A stretch of 64,000 nucleotides of DNA from Pycnococcus provasolii. Taxonomy: Eukaryota > Chlorophyta > Pseudoscourfieldiophyceae > Pseudoscourfieldiales > Pycnococcaceae. Below the pieces are notes generated by a model. The model worked only from the letters and a program-made list of their open reading frames with translations. It did not search any database and was not told where the DNA came from. Below are positions 32,285 to 40,830 of this stretch, in pieces. A program made the position numbers and the translations under genes. The stretch spans positions 62,001 through 126,000 of the forward strand of contig OW568893.1 in assembly GCA_938743325.2 (NCBI GenBank), given 5' to 3'. Position 1 is the first letter of the stretch; each line of letters opens with the position of its first letter.

Positions 32285-33802
32285 TCAATGTTCCACTTCG
32301 CATTTCTCGGCGGCAATGACATCGAGTATTTTCCGGTGTGCACGGTCCACCTCGGAATCGTCCACGTACCCGTTGCGGCTCGAGATGATGGCGTGTGCGG
32401 CACCCGGAGTCGTCGGGAGTCGCCGTGTCGCATCAATGAGCGAGTCCTGCACGGCGAGTAAGCTCGTGGTTGCGCACGATACGCACGATACGTCCGTGTC
32501 AGTTGGAGCGTGCTGTCTTTTCCAAAGTGGCAACCTTGTGCTGACGTCACTCGCGGAAGCACTCAGGCACAGAGTCACAACTAGTGGTGCGTGCTGATTC
32601 CAGTGCGCGGTCCACCGCGTTCGTTCCTCCGCACTTGTTTCACCAGCCGATCCTGCATCTCTGGCACCTTCCATCACCGTCGACTTCACCTGGTGATCGT
32701 CGACGGTGCGCCCTCTCTTGCTTGCATCTGCAGCCACCTCCACAAGCTGCTGTCGCGTGTACAGGTCAGGGTGCACGAACACGCCCTCGAGCACGAGTGG
32801 CTTTCCACCCGTCACGCATCGGACCACCTCGTGTGCGACGCACCGTCGTGCGCGCTCGCACTCATCAGCGTATGCATCGTCACCTGCCGCATCCCACCTG
32901 AAAGCCGCGTCTCCGTCTCTGGGCGCGAGTTTCGCGAGCATGTCAACGGGAACGACGTTCGTGACGTTGAGTCTCTGCGCGATGGCTCTGCTGAGTTGAC
33001 TCTTCCCCGTGGCGGCTGTTCCGCACACGAGGACGACAAGCGGCACGCGCTTGGCGTGAAAGAGCGCGAGGCACCTATGCCAAGTTTTCATGAGATTAGA
33101 TCCGTGCCCTCTTCTGACGGCACACTCCATGAGAACTTGCTCGAACTGCGCGTACGTGATGTCGAGCATTTCGCGGTCGACGAGCTGTTTCTTTGTTTCT
33201 AGAGCAATTTTCACAGCCTCGTGATACGGCACGAGCGTCGCGGCTAAGTTTCGCGCGACTAGATACCTCGACATGACGACGGGCACGGCGTGCTTCTTGC
33301 GCAGGGGCGGAGACGGCGACGGCGGCGGCGGCGATGATGACGACGGCGCTCCTCCTCCTCCTCCTCCTCCTCCTGCTGCTGCTGCTGAGACTTGAGCTTT
33401 GAGCGGCGAACCACCACCAGCACCACCACCATATCCATTTTTATCAGCCACAGTGTTACCGCCACCAGCCGCAGCACCTCCTCCTCCGTCGAGTCGTATG
33501 CGCACCTTGACGTAGTCGTACTTCGAGCTGACGTGGCGCTGGCGTAATGACCTATTGTCCAGACCTATTGCACCACCAGGCGAACTCCCAAGATGACGAG
33601 GGACTATGACGGTGGACGAGGGACCACCACCACTTAGCCCGTCATCACCTTCTTCAAGAGGCACCAAACCACCACCAGCAGCAGCAGCAGCAGCAGCACC
33701 ACGAGCAGTGCGCGGACCAAGCGGCGACTTCAGCAGAGGCACATGTGAGGACTCATGAGGCTCATGAAAGGAAAGGTTGCTCGAAGGTTCGCAAGGCGCC
33801 AT
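32285..33802 (-). CDS. P-loop kinase-like protein of the LPA1 / 2-phosphoglycerate kinase group
   Basis: A 505-residue protein from the Met at 33802 (MAPCEPSSN); a Met six codons upstream is an alternative. The first 175 residues are Gly/Pro-rich. Then come VPVVMSRYLVARNLAATLV and YAQFEQVLMECAVRRGHG, an ATP-cone-like region as in archaeal 2-phosphoglycerate kinase. Next are the Walker A loop CGTAATGKSQLSRAI (about residue 257), VVPVDML, and PLVLEGVFVHPDLY, typical of the plant LPA1 family, which affects phytic acid levels in seeds. The expected second half of plant LPA1 is absent, so it is a shorter form. A role in phosphorylating a small acid or inositol intermediate is inferred from family only. 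It is divergent from the F-box gene. Confidence 0.78.
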   Translation of the reverse strand: MAPCEPSSNLSFHEPHESSHVPLLKSPLGPRTARGAAAAAAAGGGLVPLEEGDDGLSGGGPSSTVIVPRHLGSSPGGAIGLDNRSLRQRHVSSKYDYVKVRIRLDGGGGAAAGGGNTVADKNGYGGGAGGGSPLKAQVSAAAAGGGGGGGGAPSSSSPPPPSPSPPLRKKHAVPVVMSRYLVARNLAATLVPYHEAVKIALETKKQLVDREMLDITYAQFEQVLMECAVRRGHGSNLMKTWHRCLALFHAKRVPLVVLVCGTAATGKSQLSRAIAQRLNVTNVVPVDMLAKLAPRDGDAAFRWDAAGDDAYADECERARRCVAHEVVRCVTGGKPLVLEGVFVHPDLYTRQQLVEVAADASKRGRTVDDHQVKSTVMEGARDAGSAGETSAEERTRWTAHWNQHAPLVVTLCLSASASDVSTRLPLWKRQHAPTDTDVSCVSCATTSLLAVQDSLIDATRRLPTTPGAAHAIISSRNGYVDDSEVDRAHRKILDVIAAEKCEVEH

Positions 33803-33982
33803 TATGGGTACACCAAGCAACAGGTAAAGTTATCTAAGTATCACGCCGCCCGCCGTATCATGCATGGCGAGGAACATCTCGCGAAACATCGCCCCATGAA
33901 TGATTGGGAAACGAAAATAGAAATTGCCCCTCTGGGATGGATTGTTCGCGCCCGGGCTCATCCTCACCCCGGGGCGATTCCG

Positions 33983-35518
33983 ATGGAGTCTGCGCTCTCG
34001 CCTGACGTGCTCAGCCACGTGCGCCTGCCGCTGCACTCCTTGCTAGCGGTATCTGAAACGTCAAAGGCGCTCTGGCACCTCATCAACGCGCCGAACAACG
34101 ACTGCGCCATATGGAGGCCCATCTACAGACAAATCTTCAACAAAACAAACCATGACGTGCTCACATCCCCGCCGGGGATACAGTCCTACCGCCTTCTCTG
34201 CGCGTCACGCATGCAAGACGCCGCGGCGTGGCGAACGCGAGCGAACGTCGCGCGAGTTTACGAGGCCGCAGCCACACAAACGTCGTCGGCGGCGACAACA
34301 CTTGTCTGCTTTGCTCTCACGCCGTCGCACGTTCCACCTACCGCAGCGATGTCTGCGGGGAACGCTGTGCACATCTTCGAGCCATTCAAGGTAAAAGATG
34401 AGCCGTGCATACTTGAAGGGTGTGCGAACTCGACCGTGGGAGGAGGGTGCGTCACGGCGCTCACCGCCGTGCCCGCTTGCGGGGAGGACGACGATGCACA
34501 CACGTGTTGCTTTTTGGCAGGATACGCGAGCGGGGACGTCGGCGTGCACACCGCGTCGTCGCGAAAGCATGTCACCGCCACAGCGGCGTTCAAGGATAAG
34601 CACGTCGGAGGTGTCACGCGTATTGTCGCTCTTGATGGAGGGACGTCGTGCGCGGCGGTGTCGTGCTCTGACGACGGCGTTCTCAAGCTGTTCGGAATCG
34701 AAAAATCGAAATCGAAAAAGAACACATTCATCTGTCGACGCACCGCCTTGGCAACCGTGCGAGCTCACGGACGAGGCGTATCAGCAGCATGCGATGCGTC
34801 GCACGGAACAGCTCCAGCGTTGGCAACCGCCGACCGCTCTGGGAAGGTAAAATTATGGGACGTGACGTCGGGACTTCGATGCGTGAGCTCGTCGAGGATG
34901 TCGACGTCCTCGACGACAGTGCACTCGCTTTGCACGATCGAGGACGGTCTTTTGTGCGCCGCCGGCAGTGGAGGTGCATGGTTGCTTGATATGCGATGCG
35001 GGCCGCGAGCGGCGGTGGCTTGCGTGGTAACGCGACGCCGTATGTCGTGCGCAGTCTCGCGCGGCCGCAGTCTCGCATTGGGTGGTACATGCGGCGGCGC
35101 CATCTTTGACACGCGTATGCTAATGTCTGGAAATGCATCGAGCGAGTCTGCCATCTGCACACTAGATCGCTCAGACGACGACGACGGCCAGGGGATGCTT
35201 GACATGCACCTCGACTCACGTAAGCTCGTCGCTCGCGTCGACGGCACGGTGCGCGCGTACAATCCTGACGATGGCTCGGAGCGCGCCTTGAGCGTGTCGC
35301 GTTGGGATGACGAGGCGACGGGTCTTGGCGGTGGCTTGGCATCTTCCGTGTGTGTTCGCGGTGCCCGGTGCACAATTGGCATGCGTGACGGCACGAGCTT
35401 GAGCGTGAATTTTCTGAACGCGGAGGAATCTCGGCATGATCCCGCATCATCCTGCGACGAGCCGTTGGAGGGTCGGTTCTGGCAATCAAGACGAAACACC
35501 ACTGTTGACGTACGATGA
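33983..35518 (+). CDS. F-box and WD40-repeat protein (511 aa)
   Basis: I start at the Met at 33983 (MESALSPDVLSHVRLPL) because an F-box-like helix bundle begins there (LPLHSLLAVSETSKALWHLI, then AIWRPIYRQIF). The open frame runs 76 codons further upstream, and its first codons overlap the 5' end of the LPA1-like gene on the other strand. WD40-like blades follow. The clearest is APALATADRSGKVKLWDVTSG near residue 285; weaker ones are CAAVSCSDDGVLKLFGIE, GLLCAAGSGGAWLLDM and SLALGGTCGGAIFDTRM. Such proteins are substrate receptors of SCF ubiquitin ligases; the target is unknown. A TGTAA word lies about 55 bp after the stop and may be the poly(A) signal. Confidence 0.78.
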   Translation: MESALSPDVLSHVRLPLHSLLAVSETSKALWHLINAPNNDCAIWRPIYRQIFNKTNHDVLTSPPGIQSYRLLCASRMQDAAAWRTRANVARVYEAAATQTSSAATTLVCFALTPSHVPPTAAMSAGNAVHIFEPFKVKDEPCILEGCANSTVGGGCVTALTAVPACGEDDDAHTCCFLAGYASGDVGVHTASSRKHVTATAAFKDKHVGGVTRIVALDGGTSCAAVSCSDDGVLKLFGIEKSKSKKNTFICRRTALATVRAHGRGVSAACDASHGTAPALATADRSGKVKLWDVTSGLRCVSSSRMSTSSTTVHSLCTIEDGLLCAAGSGGAWLLDMRCGPRAAVACVVTRRRMSCAVSRGRSLALGGTCGGAIFDTRMLMSGNASSESAICTLDRSDDDDGQGMLDMHLDSRKLVARVDGTVRAYNPDDGSERALSVSRWDDEATGLGGGLASSVCVRGARCTIGMRDGTSLSVNFLNAEESRHDPASSCDEPLEGRFWQSRRNTTVDVR

Positions 35519-35701
35519 CGCCGTGACGTGACGTGAAGTGAAGTGAAGTGAACGCTATTATGGAGTGCTTTGTTTGTAAACGATGCATGCATGTACAGTA
35601 TGTGTGACATAAAATCAAAGTGATCCCCGAACGGTTGGGTTGGGAATCCCAACCTAAAGTTCGTAACCCCTGATAGGTGTAGGTGTGAATGGGATATTGG
35701 G

Positions 35702-37132
35702 ATGGAAAAACGAGAGGCTGTGAAAAAAAGGTCTCCGCCATCGCATCGCATCGCATTCAGTCTCGCCTCATTCGAATCTCGCGTTAAAAAACGTATGCCT
35801 CCGCCGCCGATGCCGTCACCGTCACCGTCACCGTTCCCTGGCGACGCCTCGCCGCACATGGCCGTGTCCGTGTCAACCTCAAACCTCGGAGGAGAGGTGT
35901 CGTCGTCGTTGAGTGCTCCTATCAGCCTATCTGCCGACGCTGATGCGGTGGTGGACGATGACGACGATGATTTGGAGCGCGTCGCCCTGCTGCCCGCCAA
36001 CACTGCTGCCACCGAAGACAGAGAGACGGCGTCATCCGCGCAAACGTCATCAGAAGCCTCGTCATCTTCACCCGCATTCTCGCTGAGAGAATTTGCAACG
36101 CGAGGAGAGGTCTGCCTCTTCGTCGCGACGTTCATCTACGCGCTACAAGGATACGTCGCGAAGGTGCTCGAACAGACTGTGCCAGCGATCGAAGTCGTTC
36201 TCGTCAGGTCCGTCTTCTCGGGGATGATCACGGTCGCCACGGGCATACAGGTGAACAGGCACGTAAACGGCTGGGCGAATAAAACCGCGAGCGAGCGATT
36301 CGCCAGCGTCGTCGGGAAGAGAGAGAATTTTCGCCTTCTGCTAATCAGAGGCATTTTCGGCGCGTCCGCCTTCAACCTCGCGTACGCAGCGTTGCCATAC
36401 CTCCCACTTGGCGACCACACGGCACTCTTCTTCGTGAATCCCATCTTCATCGCGCTCGCAAGCTGGCCTGTGCTCGGTGAAAAGGTCACCTTAGCCGACG
36501 GCGCGTCGATCGTCGCCGCCTTCACGGGAACACTGCTCATTGTACGCCCAACTGTGATATTTGGTGGCGCACCGCAGTCGTCAAGCTTCTGGCTCGGCAT
36601 CTGGCTACAGCTCGGCGCAGCTCTCTTGGCGGCTGCGGCGATGCTCACGGTGCGATATATAGGTAAGCGCGAGACGCCTCTCGTCGTTGCCGTGTGGTTC
36701 CAGGGCTTATCTGGGCTATCTTCAGCCAGCCTTCTTCTCACGCCACTCGGCGCGCTGCTTGGGCAAATTCCCATCGTCCCAAACGCGAAGGAGGCGGCGC
36801 TTTTGGGCGTCGTATCGTGTACGAGCTATGCAGCACAGATTCTCTTGAATCGGGGGTATCAGGTGTTGCCCCCTGCGCGCGCGTCGGGCATAGCGTATTT
36901 GCAGTGTTTGTGGAGTGCGATGCTGGGCGCCGTCGCGTTAGGGGAAGCGGTGACGTGGCCGAGCGTGCTCGGCGCCGCGCTAATCTGCGGAGGAGGATTA
37001 GCCGCGGCCCTGTACAAGAAGAAAGAGAATAAGGCTGTTCGAGGAGGAGGAGTCTCCAAAGAGGGCAACATGAGCACGGCAGCCATGAGAGAGACGGAGC
37101 TCGTTCCAACTTCACAGAGGGCTGGCAAGTAA
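35702..37132 (+). CDS. DMT-superfamily (EamA) transporter
   Basis: A 476-residue protein. The Met at residue 32 (35795) is an alternative start. About 110 residues of acidic, Ser-rich tail precede ten membrane segments arranged as two EamA halves. The first half starts EVCLFVATFIYALQGYVAKV and includes FNLAYAALPYLPLGDHTALFFVNPIFIALASWPVLGEKV, the 'P....L..L.LGE' signature. The second includes LQLGAALLAAAAMLTVRYIG and YLQCLWSAMLGAVALGEAVT. The C-terminal tail is basic (YKKKENK). Members carry sugars, nucleotide sugars, amino acids or other metabolites; the closest feel is SLC35G or plant-type DMT proteins. The substrate cannot be deduced. TGTAAGAATAAAC about 45 bp after the stop may be the poly(A) signal. 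Confidence 0.85.
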   Translation: MEKREAVKKRSPPSHRIAFSLASFESRVKKRMPPPPMPSPSPSPFPGDASPHMAVSVSTSNLGGEVSSSLSAPISLSADADAVVDDDDDDLERVALLPANTAATEDRETASSAQTSSEASSSSPAFSLREFATRGEVCLFVATFIYALQGYVAKVLEQTVPAIEVVLVRSVFSGMITVATGIQVNRHVNGWANKTASERFASVVGKRENFRLLLIRGIFGASAFNLAYAALPYLPLGDHTALFFVNPIFIALASWPVLGEKVTLADGASIVAAFTGTLLIVRPTVIFGGAPQSSSFWLGIWLQLGAALLAAAAMLTVRYIGKRETPLVVAVWFQGLSGLSSASLLLTPLGALLGQIPIVPNAKEAALLGVVSCTSYAAQILLNRGYQVLPPARASGIAYLQCLWSAMLGAVALGEAVTWPSVLGAALICGGGLAAALYKKKENKAVRGGGVSKEGNMSTAAMRETELVPTSQRAGK

Positions 37133-37195
37133 GTGTACAGTACAGTATAATTCGTTGCAGTCCATACCTGTAATTGTTGTAAGAATAAACACAAC

Positions 37196-37615
37196 TTGTA
37201 TACAATACGTGCAGTAATACATAATAACTCTTGTAACATTTCTAGACTCCTAATAATGTGGTGTGAATGTACAATATTACTGTTGTATATGTCTGTGCTC
37301 GACGAGGGATGCTACGCGTGGTGGGAACCGAGCGAGATGAGAAGCTTCGAGAGTGACGTGTGGGTTGGTGCAGACAAAGCCATCGACGTGGCATGCGAGG
37401 CGGCGGATGGCGCGTCTGTGCTGTTTGGGTTCTCGCAAGGTGCTATGCTCATCGGTTGCCTTCTAGCCGAGAAGCGCATGCCGGAGAGCGTCAAGGCTTG
37501 CGTTTTGGTTGGTGGCGCTTGGTGCCGTCCGTATTCGAACGGCTTGGGCGAACTCGTGCAGTCACGTAGCGAGCGACGCGATGGCGAAACAGACGGCCAT
37601 CGTCCATTTGCCTAA
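37196..37615 (+). pseudogene. Fragment of an FSH-family serine hydrolase
   Basis: The frame contains the middle of an FSH1-type alpha/beta hydrolase: CYAWWEP (the AWW motif), a helix DKAIDVACEAADGA, and VLFGFSQGAMLIGCLLAE with the GFSQG nucleophile elbow, then VKACVLVGGAWCRPY. The N-terminal strand with the LHG oxyanion motif is not found in the preceding 60 bp after the transporter stop. The C-terminal Asp and His of the triad are not found after residue 120, where the sequence turns Arg/Ser-rich and stops. It is either a truncated copy or a gene whose other exons I cannot see. An acceptor-like TTTCTAG lies near 37239. I judge it a fragment and probably non-functional. Confidence 0.45.
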
Positions 37616-38432
37616 AAAAAACGGCACGACCGTTCCTTTTTTTGGCCGCCGGGAGCGGCCATCGCTGTCCGCGCTGCGGTTCTTTTGGCGTCTCCGTACT
37701 TGAGGGCGTGAGCGTTCGCCGCGCGGATGAGGGAGAGGACCGCGTGATGTTGAACAACTTCGGGTTGTTTTTCGCGACGTCGAGCTTCACGTTCGGCCTC
37801 CGTTCGCGTCACCGCTGCGGAGTAAGTTCGTGTCATCACCATGCTGCTTAAGAGTATGTAGAAGAACTGTTCTGTAAGGCTGCAAGTTTGAGTTGGTAAC
37901 CCTAAACTGGATTTTTGACAACCCTAGTTTGGTAACCCTAGTTTGGGATTTGCAAACCCTAACTGCTGCGAAACCCTAGAAAGCACTAGGGTTTTCCTTT
38001 TTTCTGTATCGCCTGTGGCGGCTCGCCGTGCGTCGCTGTGACGGTTGTTTTTTGCTAGTGCAGTACTCCAATATACCTTCCAAGCGTGTGTAGGCTCGGC
38101 AGGGCTTTTTGGTAGCTTAGTCACCACTCTGTGCAAAGCAATTGAGGATGTTTCGTCGGTTATACCACCGGGAGGGGCAGGGAAAACGACCCGAGGGGTC
38201 CAGACCCTTTCCCTCTCTCGAAGCCTGCCGGGAATCCTTTCCAGGATCTCCCCCTGCTTCCTACTCTTATCTTCTCGATTTCTCTTCCAAACCTCCCCGT
38301 CACGCGATTAGACCTCCCCGTCACGCGTCCAAGATGTATCCCGTGCCGACACCTGAGCTTCCGGTTTATACTTGCCTCCATGCTGCTCAGCTCAACAGGA
38401 AGTCTTCCTAAGGGGGGTCGGTCCCCCGAACC
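37616..38432. promoter_or_regulatory. Intergenic region with a cluster of telobox-like motifs
   Basis: 817 bp with no supported gene. Between 37895 and 38000 there are five ACCCTAA/AACCCTA words and one AGGGTTT (GGTAACCCTAAAC, CAACCCTAG, GGTAACCCTAG, CAAACCCTAAC, GAAACCCTAG, CTAGGGTTTTCC). CCTCCCCGTCACGCG is repeated at about 38294 and 38312. A short minus-strand frame at 37612-37842 is Ala/Arg-rich and was not accepted. Confidence 0.45.
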
Positions 38433-38717
38433 CTAAATTTTGCTCACTTTCCGGTGGGTGGGGGGGAACGTGTAATCGGGAGGCGCCTGTCCAAATTCGT
38501 TATTGCCCCAGCACGCGACTCCCCCGTCGCGTCGCAACACCGCGGCGTGACGGAATCCTGCGTCGAGCCACGCACTTCGTCGCGTCGCTTGTTCTCGCAC
38601 GAGTCTTCGTTCACGCTGCCACGGCACCCACACGGTGCGCATCACCTTGTACGCGATCGACTCAGATTCTTCTTCGGAGGAGGAGGGCAGAGTGCACGGC
38701 ATCGGAAAGCTCGACAT
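38433..38717 (-). CDS. Short RCC1-like protein or gene remnant (94 aa)
   Basis: After an acidic, basic-helical N-terminus (VPWQRERRLVREQATRRS), the sequence has one repeat, DAGFRHAAVLRRDGGVACWGNNEFGQAPP. It is closely similar to the eight repeats of the RCC1-like protein at 44684-45688 (AGxxHSLALRRDGxIACWGxNxxGQAPP), and its arrangement resembles that protein's start. Only one blade is present, so it cannot form a propeller by itself. It is probably a truncated paralogue. It is divergent from HAT1, with 226 bp between starts. The downstream DNA on the same strand shows no further repeats. Confidence 0.5.
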   Translation of the reverse strand: MSSFPMPCTLPSSSEEESESIAYKVMRTVWVPWQRERRLVREQATRRSAWLDAGFRHAAVLRRDGGVACWGNNEFGQAPPDYTFPPTHRKVSKI

Positions 38718-38943
38718 CCATGCGCCGGCAGAGAATGATGTGACAGATGAGAATTAAAAAAAAACAGAGTCAAACAAAAACTTCAAACCCCTAAACCAAA
38801 CCCCGAACGCGAAACCGTGGTTTCCCAACCCCTAATAATATAATCGCATAGTTTTCGCGCGCTTTAAGAACCTCCCTCCCTCTGCGGCTCGGCCCTGCTT
38901 CTCCCTCTTCATTCTCGCCTCCTCCTCCTCCTCAGCAGGCGCC

Positions 38944-40761
38944 ATGTCCGCCCCTCCTCCGTCCCATGGCAATGGATCTCGTAAGCGCATTTTACCCATC
39001 CCTTCATCATCCATGTCGTCTAATCCTTTTGCAGCGGCGACGCAAGACGCGGACTTGCGTCTCTCGAAGATGGCTAGGGTGGTGGCTGGGGATGGTACTT
39101 CTCATGATGATGGGGAGAAACCTCCTCTTGTTCATGGCGATGACATTCCACTGCCAATCCATGTTGATAATATTCACCATGGTGATGATGAAGCCGGTGA
39201 TGATGATGCCGACGATAATACCATTGACGCGCTCGACGCCGTGCGCATACACGTAATCTCGAAAGAACACACAAACAGCACTGGGGGGAGTGGTTTCAAC
39301 CCGCACGCGTACCTGCAAAAAATACAAGAACATTCCGTACCCCCAGCAGTGGGGGGACACGCGCTCGAATACGCGAACCAAGTCTTTGGGGATGACGAAA
39401 CCATCAAAAGACCGCCGTCGTGCCCGAGAGCCGCGCTCGTACACGTCTTCATTCACACGCCGTCGTGTCTCGCACTCGTCACAACCACACCAACAGAGGC
39501 GTTCAAAGACGCACCGCCGAGAGAACACCCTGTGAACCTCCTGCAAAAACACGCGTTCGCGGAGCCTGCCAAACTGTTCACGTCGATCGACGAATTCAAC
39601 GCCGCAATCGCAGAGGCAGAAGCTAACAGCCTCCCGCTCTTACCCAACGCCGAACCCATCGCCGTCGCACCTATGCAACTTGAAGACAACACCACCACGC
39701 AAATGGCTGTCAGCAGGCTCAACCTCGCCGACGAGGCGTGCCTGCGCCTGCGAGCGCAACTCGACGCAATCACCGTCCTGTCCGTCGACGCAGGATCCGC
39801 GGTGCTCGAAGAGTGCGAGGAGACCTCGCAAGAAGAACGCGCGGGAAACCTAGGCGGCGAAGGATGGGAGATGTATGCCGCGCACACCACGCAAGCACCT
39901 GTCAAACTGCTCGGTTTCATGGCGGTGTACCGCTTCTACGCATTCCCCGTCGACAGGTGCCGCCTGCGACTCAGCCAACTCGTCACGCTTCCGTCGTTTC
40001 GACGAAAGGGTGTGGGCGCGCTGATGATGCGCGCGCTGTACCGCAGCGCGAGCGACCCGAAACAGCGCGGTGGACTCTCCGTGGTGGACGTGAGCCTCGA
40101 GGATCCCACGGAGGAAACGAGGAGATTGCGCGACAGCGAGGATGTGAGGAGACTGCTAAGCGACGACTACTTTGTCAAGGCGGCGGACGCATCTTGGGAG
40201 AAAGCTTCTCAGGGAGGGAGTCTCAAGCTGCCTGCCGACGTGTCAAGGCGCATGGGAGAGTCGTTTCAGATTGCGAAAATGCAGAGACGGCGTGCTTGGG
40301 AGGTGCTCCTCTCGTGCCGCCGCAACGGCGAAGTTTCACCCGAGCTGCTGAAACTCATCACGCGGCGCGTGCTGGTGGAGGGAGGCTGCGCGGAAAAGCT
40401 CAGTGAGAAGCTTCAACGCAAGCGAATGTTCGACTCCGGGGGCGCGTCGAACAACGACGACGAAGTTAGCGCATTCGTGATGTGGCGCGCATCGCGCAGC
40501 ATGATTGAGGCATACAAGGATCCCAGCAAGATTCTGCTGCAAGCGCTTAGCGGCGCCAAGACCGCGGCTGGTGGTCACGGCATGGGTGGCTCGCGAGGAA
40601 TGACCAACTTTTTGCCATCCATCCCGGAGCCGGCGGTGTCCGAGGCGAACTTGAAAGAACAGAAAGAGAAGGAAGTTGTTGATCCAGAAAAAGTTGAGGA
40701 ATTGGTTGGCGAAGCTGTTCAGGACGTTCGCCGTGCGGTCACCGCGGCAACACGACGGTAA
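38944..40761 (+). CDS. HAT1: Type B histone acetyltransferase HAT1 (KAT1)
   Basis: A 605-residue protein with an acidic/His-rich N-terminus of about 95 residues. The HAT1 N-terminal domain follows (NTIDALDAVRIHVIS, GGSGFNPHAY, ALEYANQVFGDDE). The GNAT core starts near residue 321 with LLGFMAVYRFYAFPVDRCRLRLSQLVTLPSF. RRKGVGALMM follows as the acetyl-CoA-binding R/QxxGxG/A loop. VVDVSLEDPTEETRRLRD matches the HAT1 catalytic Glu/Asp region (V.V.DP.E....LRD). HAT1 acetylates free histone H4 at lysines 5 and 12 before deposition. The C-terminal part is longer than in yeast and ends in a charged helix. The gene is divergent from a short RCC1-like frame and convergent with the alliinase-like gene, with 69 bp between stops. 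Confidence 0.93.
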   Translation: MSAPPPSHGNGSRKRILPIPSSSMSSNPFAAATQDADLRLSKMARVVAGDGTSHDDGEKPPLVHGDDIPLPIHVDNIHHGDDEAGDDDADDNTIDALDAVRIHVISKEHTNSTGGSGFNPHAYLQKIQEHSVPPAVGGHALEYANQVFGDDETIKRPPSCPRAALVHVFIHTPSCLALVTTTPTEAFKDAPPREHPVNLLQKHAFAEPAKLFTSIDEFNAAIAEAEANSLPLLPNAEPIAVAPMQLEDNTTTQMAVSRLNLADEACLRLRAQLDAITVLSVDAGSAVLEECEETSQEERAGNLGGEGWEMYAAHTTQAPVKLLGFMAVYRFYAFPVDRCRLRLSQLVTLPSFRRKGVGALMMRALYRSASDPKQRGGLSVVDVSLEDPTEETRRLRDSEDVRRLLSDDYFVKAADASWEKASQGGSLKLPADVSRRMGESFQIAKMQRRRAWEVLLSCRRNGEVSPELLKLITRRVLVEGGCAEKLSEKLQRKRMFDSGGASNNDDEVSAFVMWRASRSMIEAYKDPSKILLQALSGAKTAAGGHGMGGSRGMTNFLPSIPEPAVSEANLKEQKEKEVVDPEKVEELVGEAVQDVRRAVTAATRR

Positions 40762-40830
40762 TAAAAGAAACACCCATCTTCTTACTCTCGATTTTAAATA
40801 ACAATTTCTAATAATGAAAAAGAATAACTC

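Noticed and set aside
37612-37842. 76-codon minus-strand frame after the FSH fragment
   Set aside because: Ala/Arg-rich without recognisable fold; overlaps a Lys/Pro-rich frame on the other strand.
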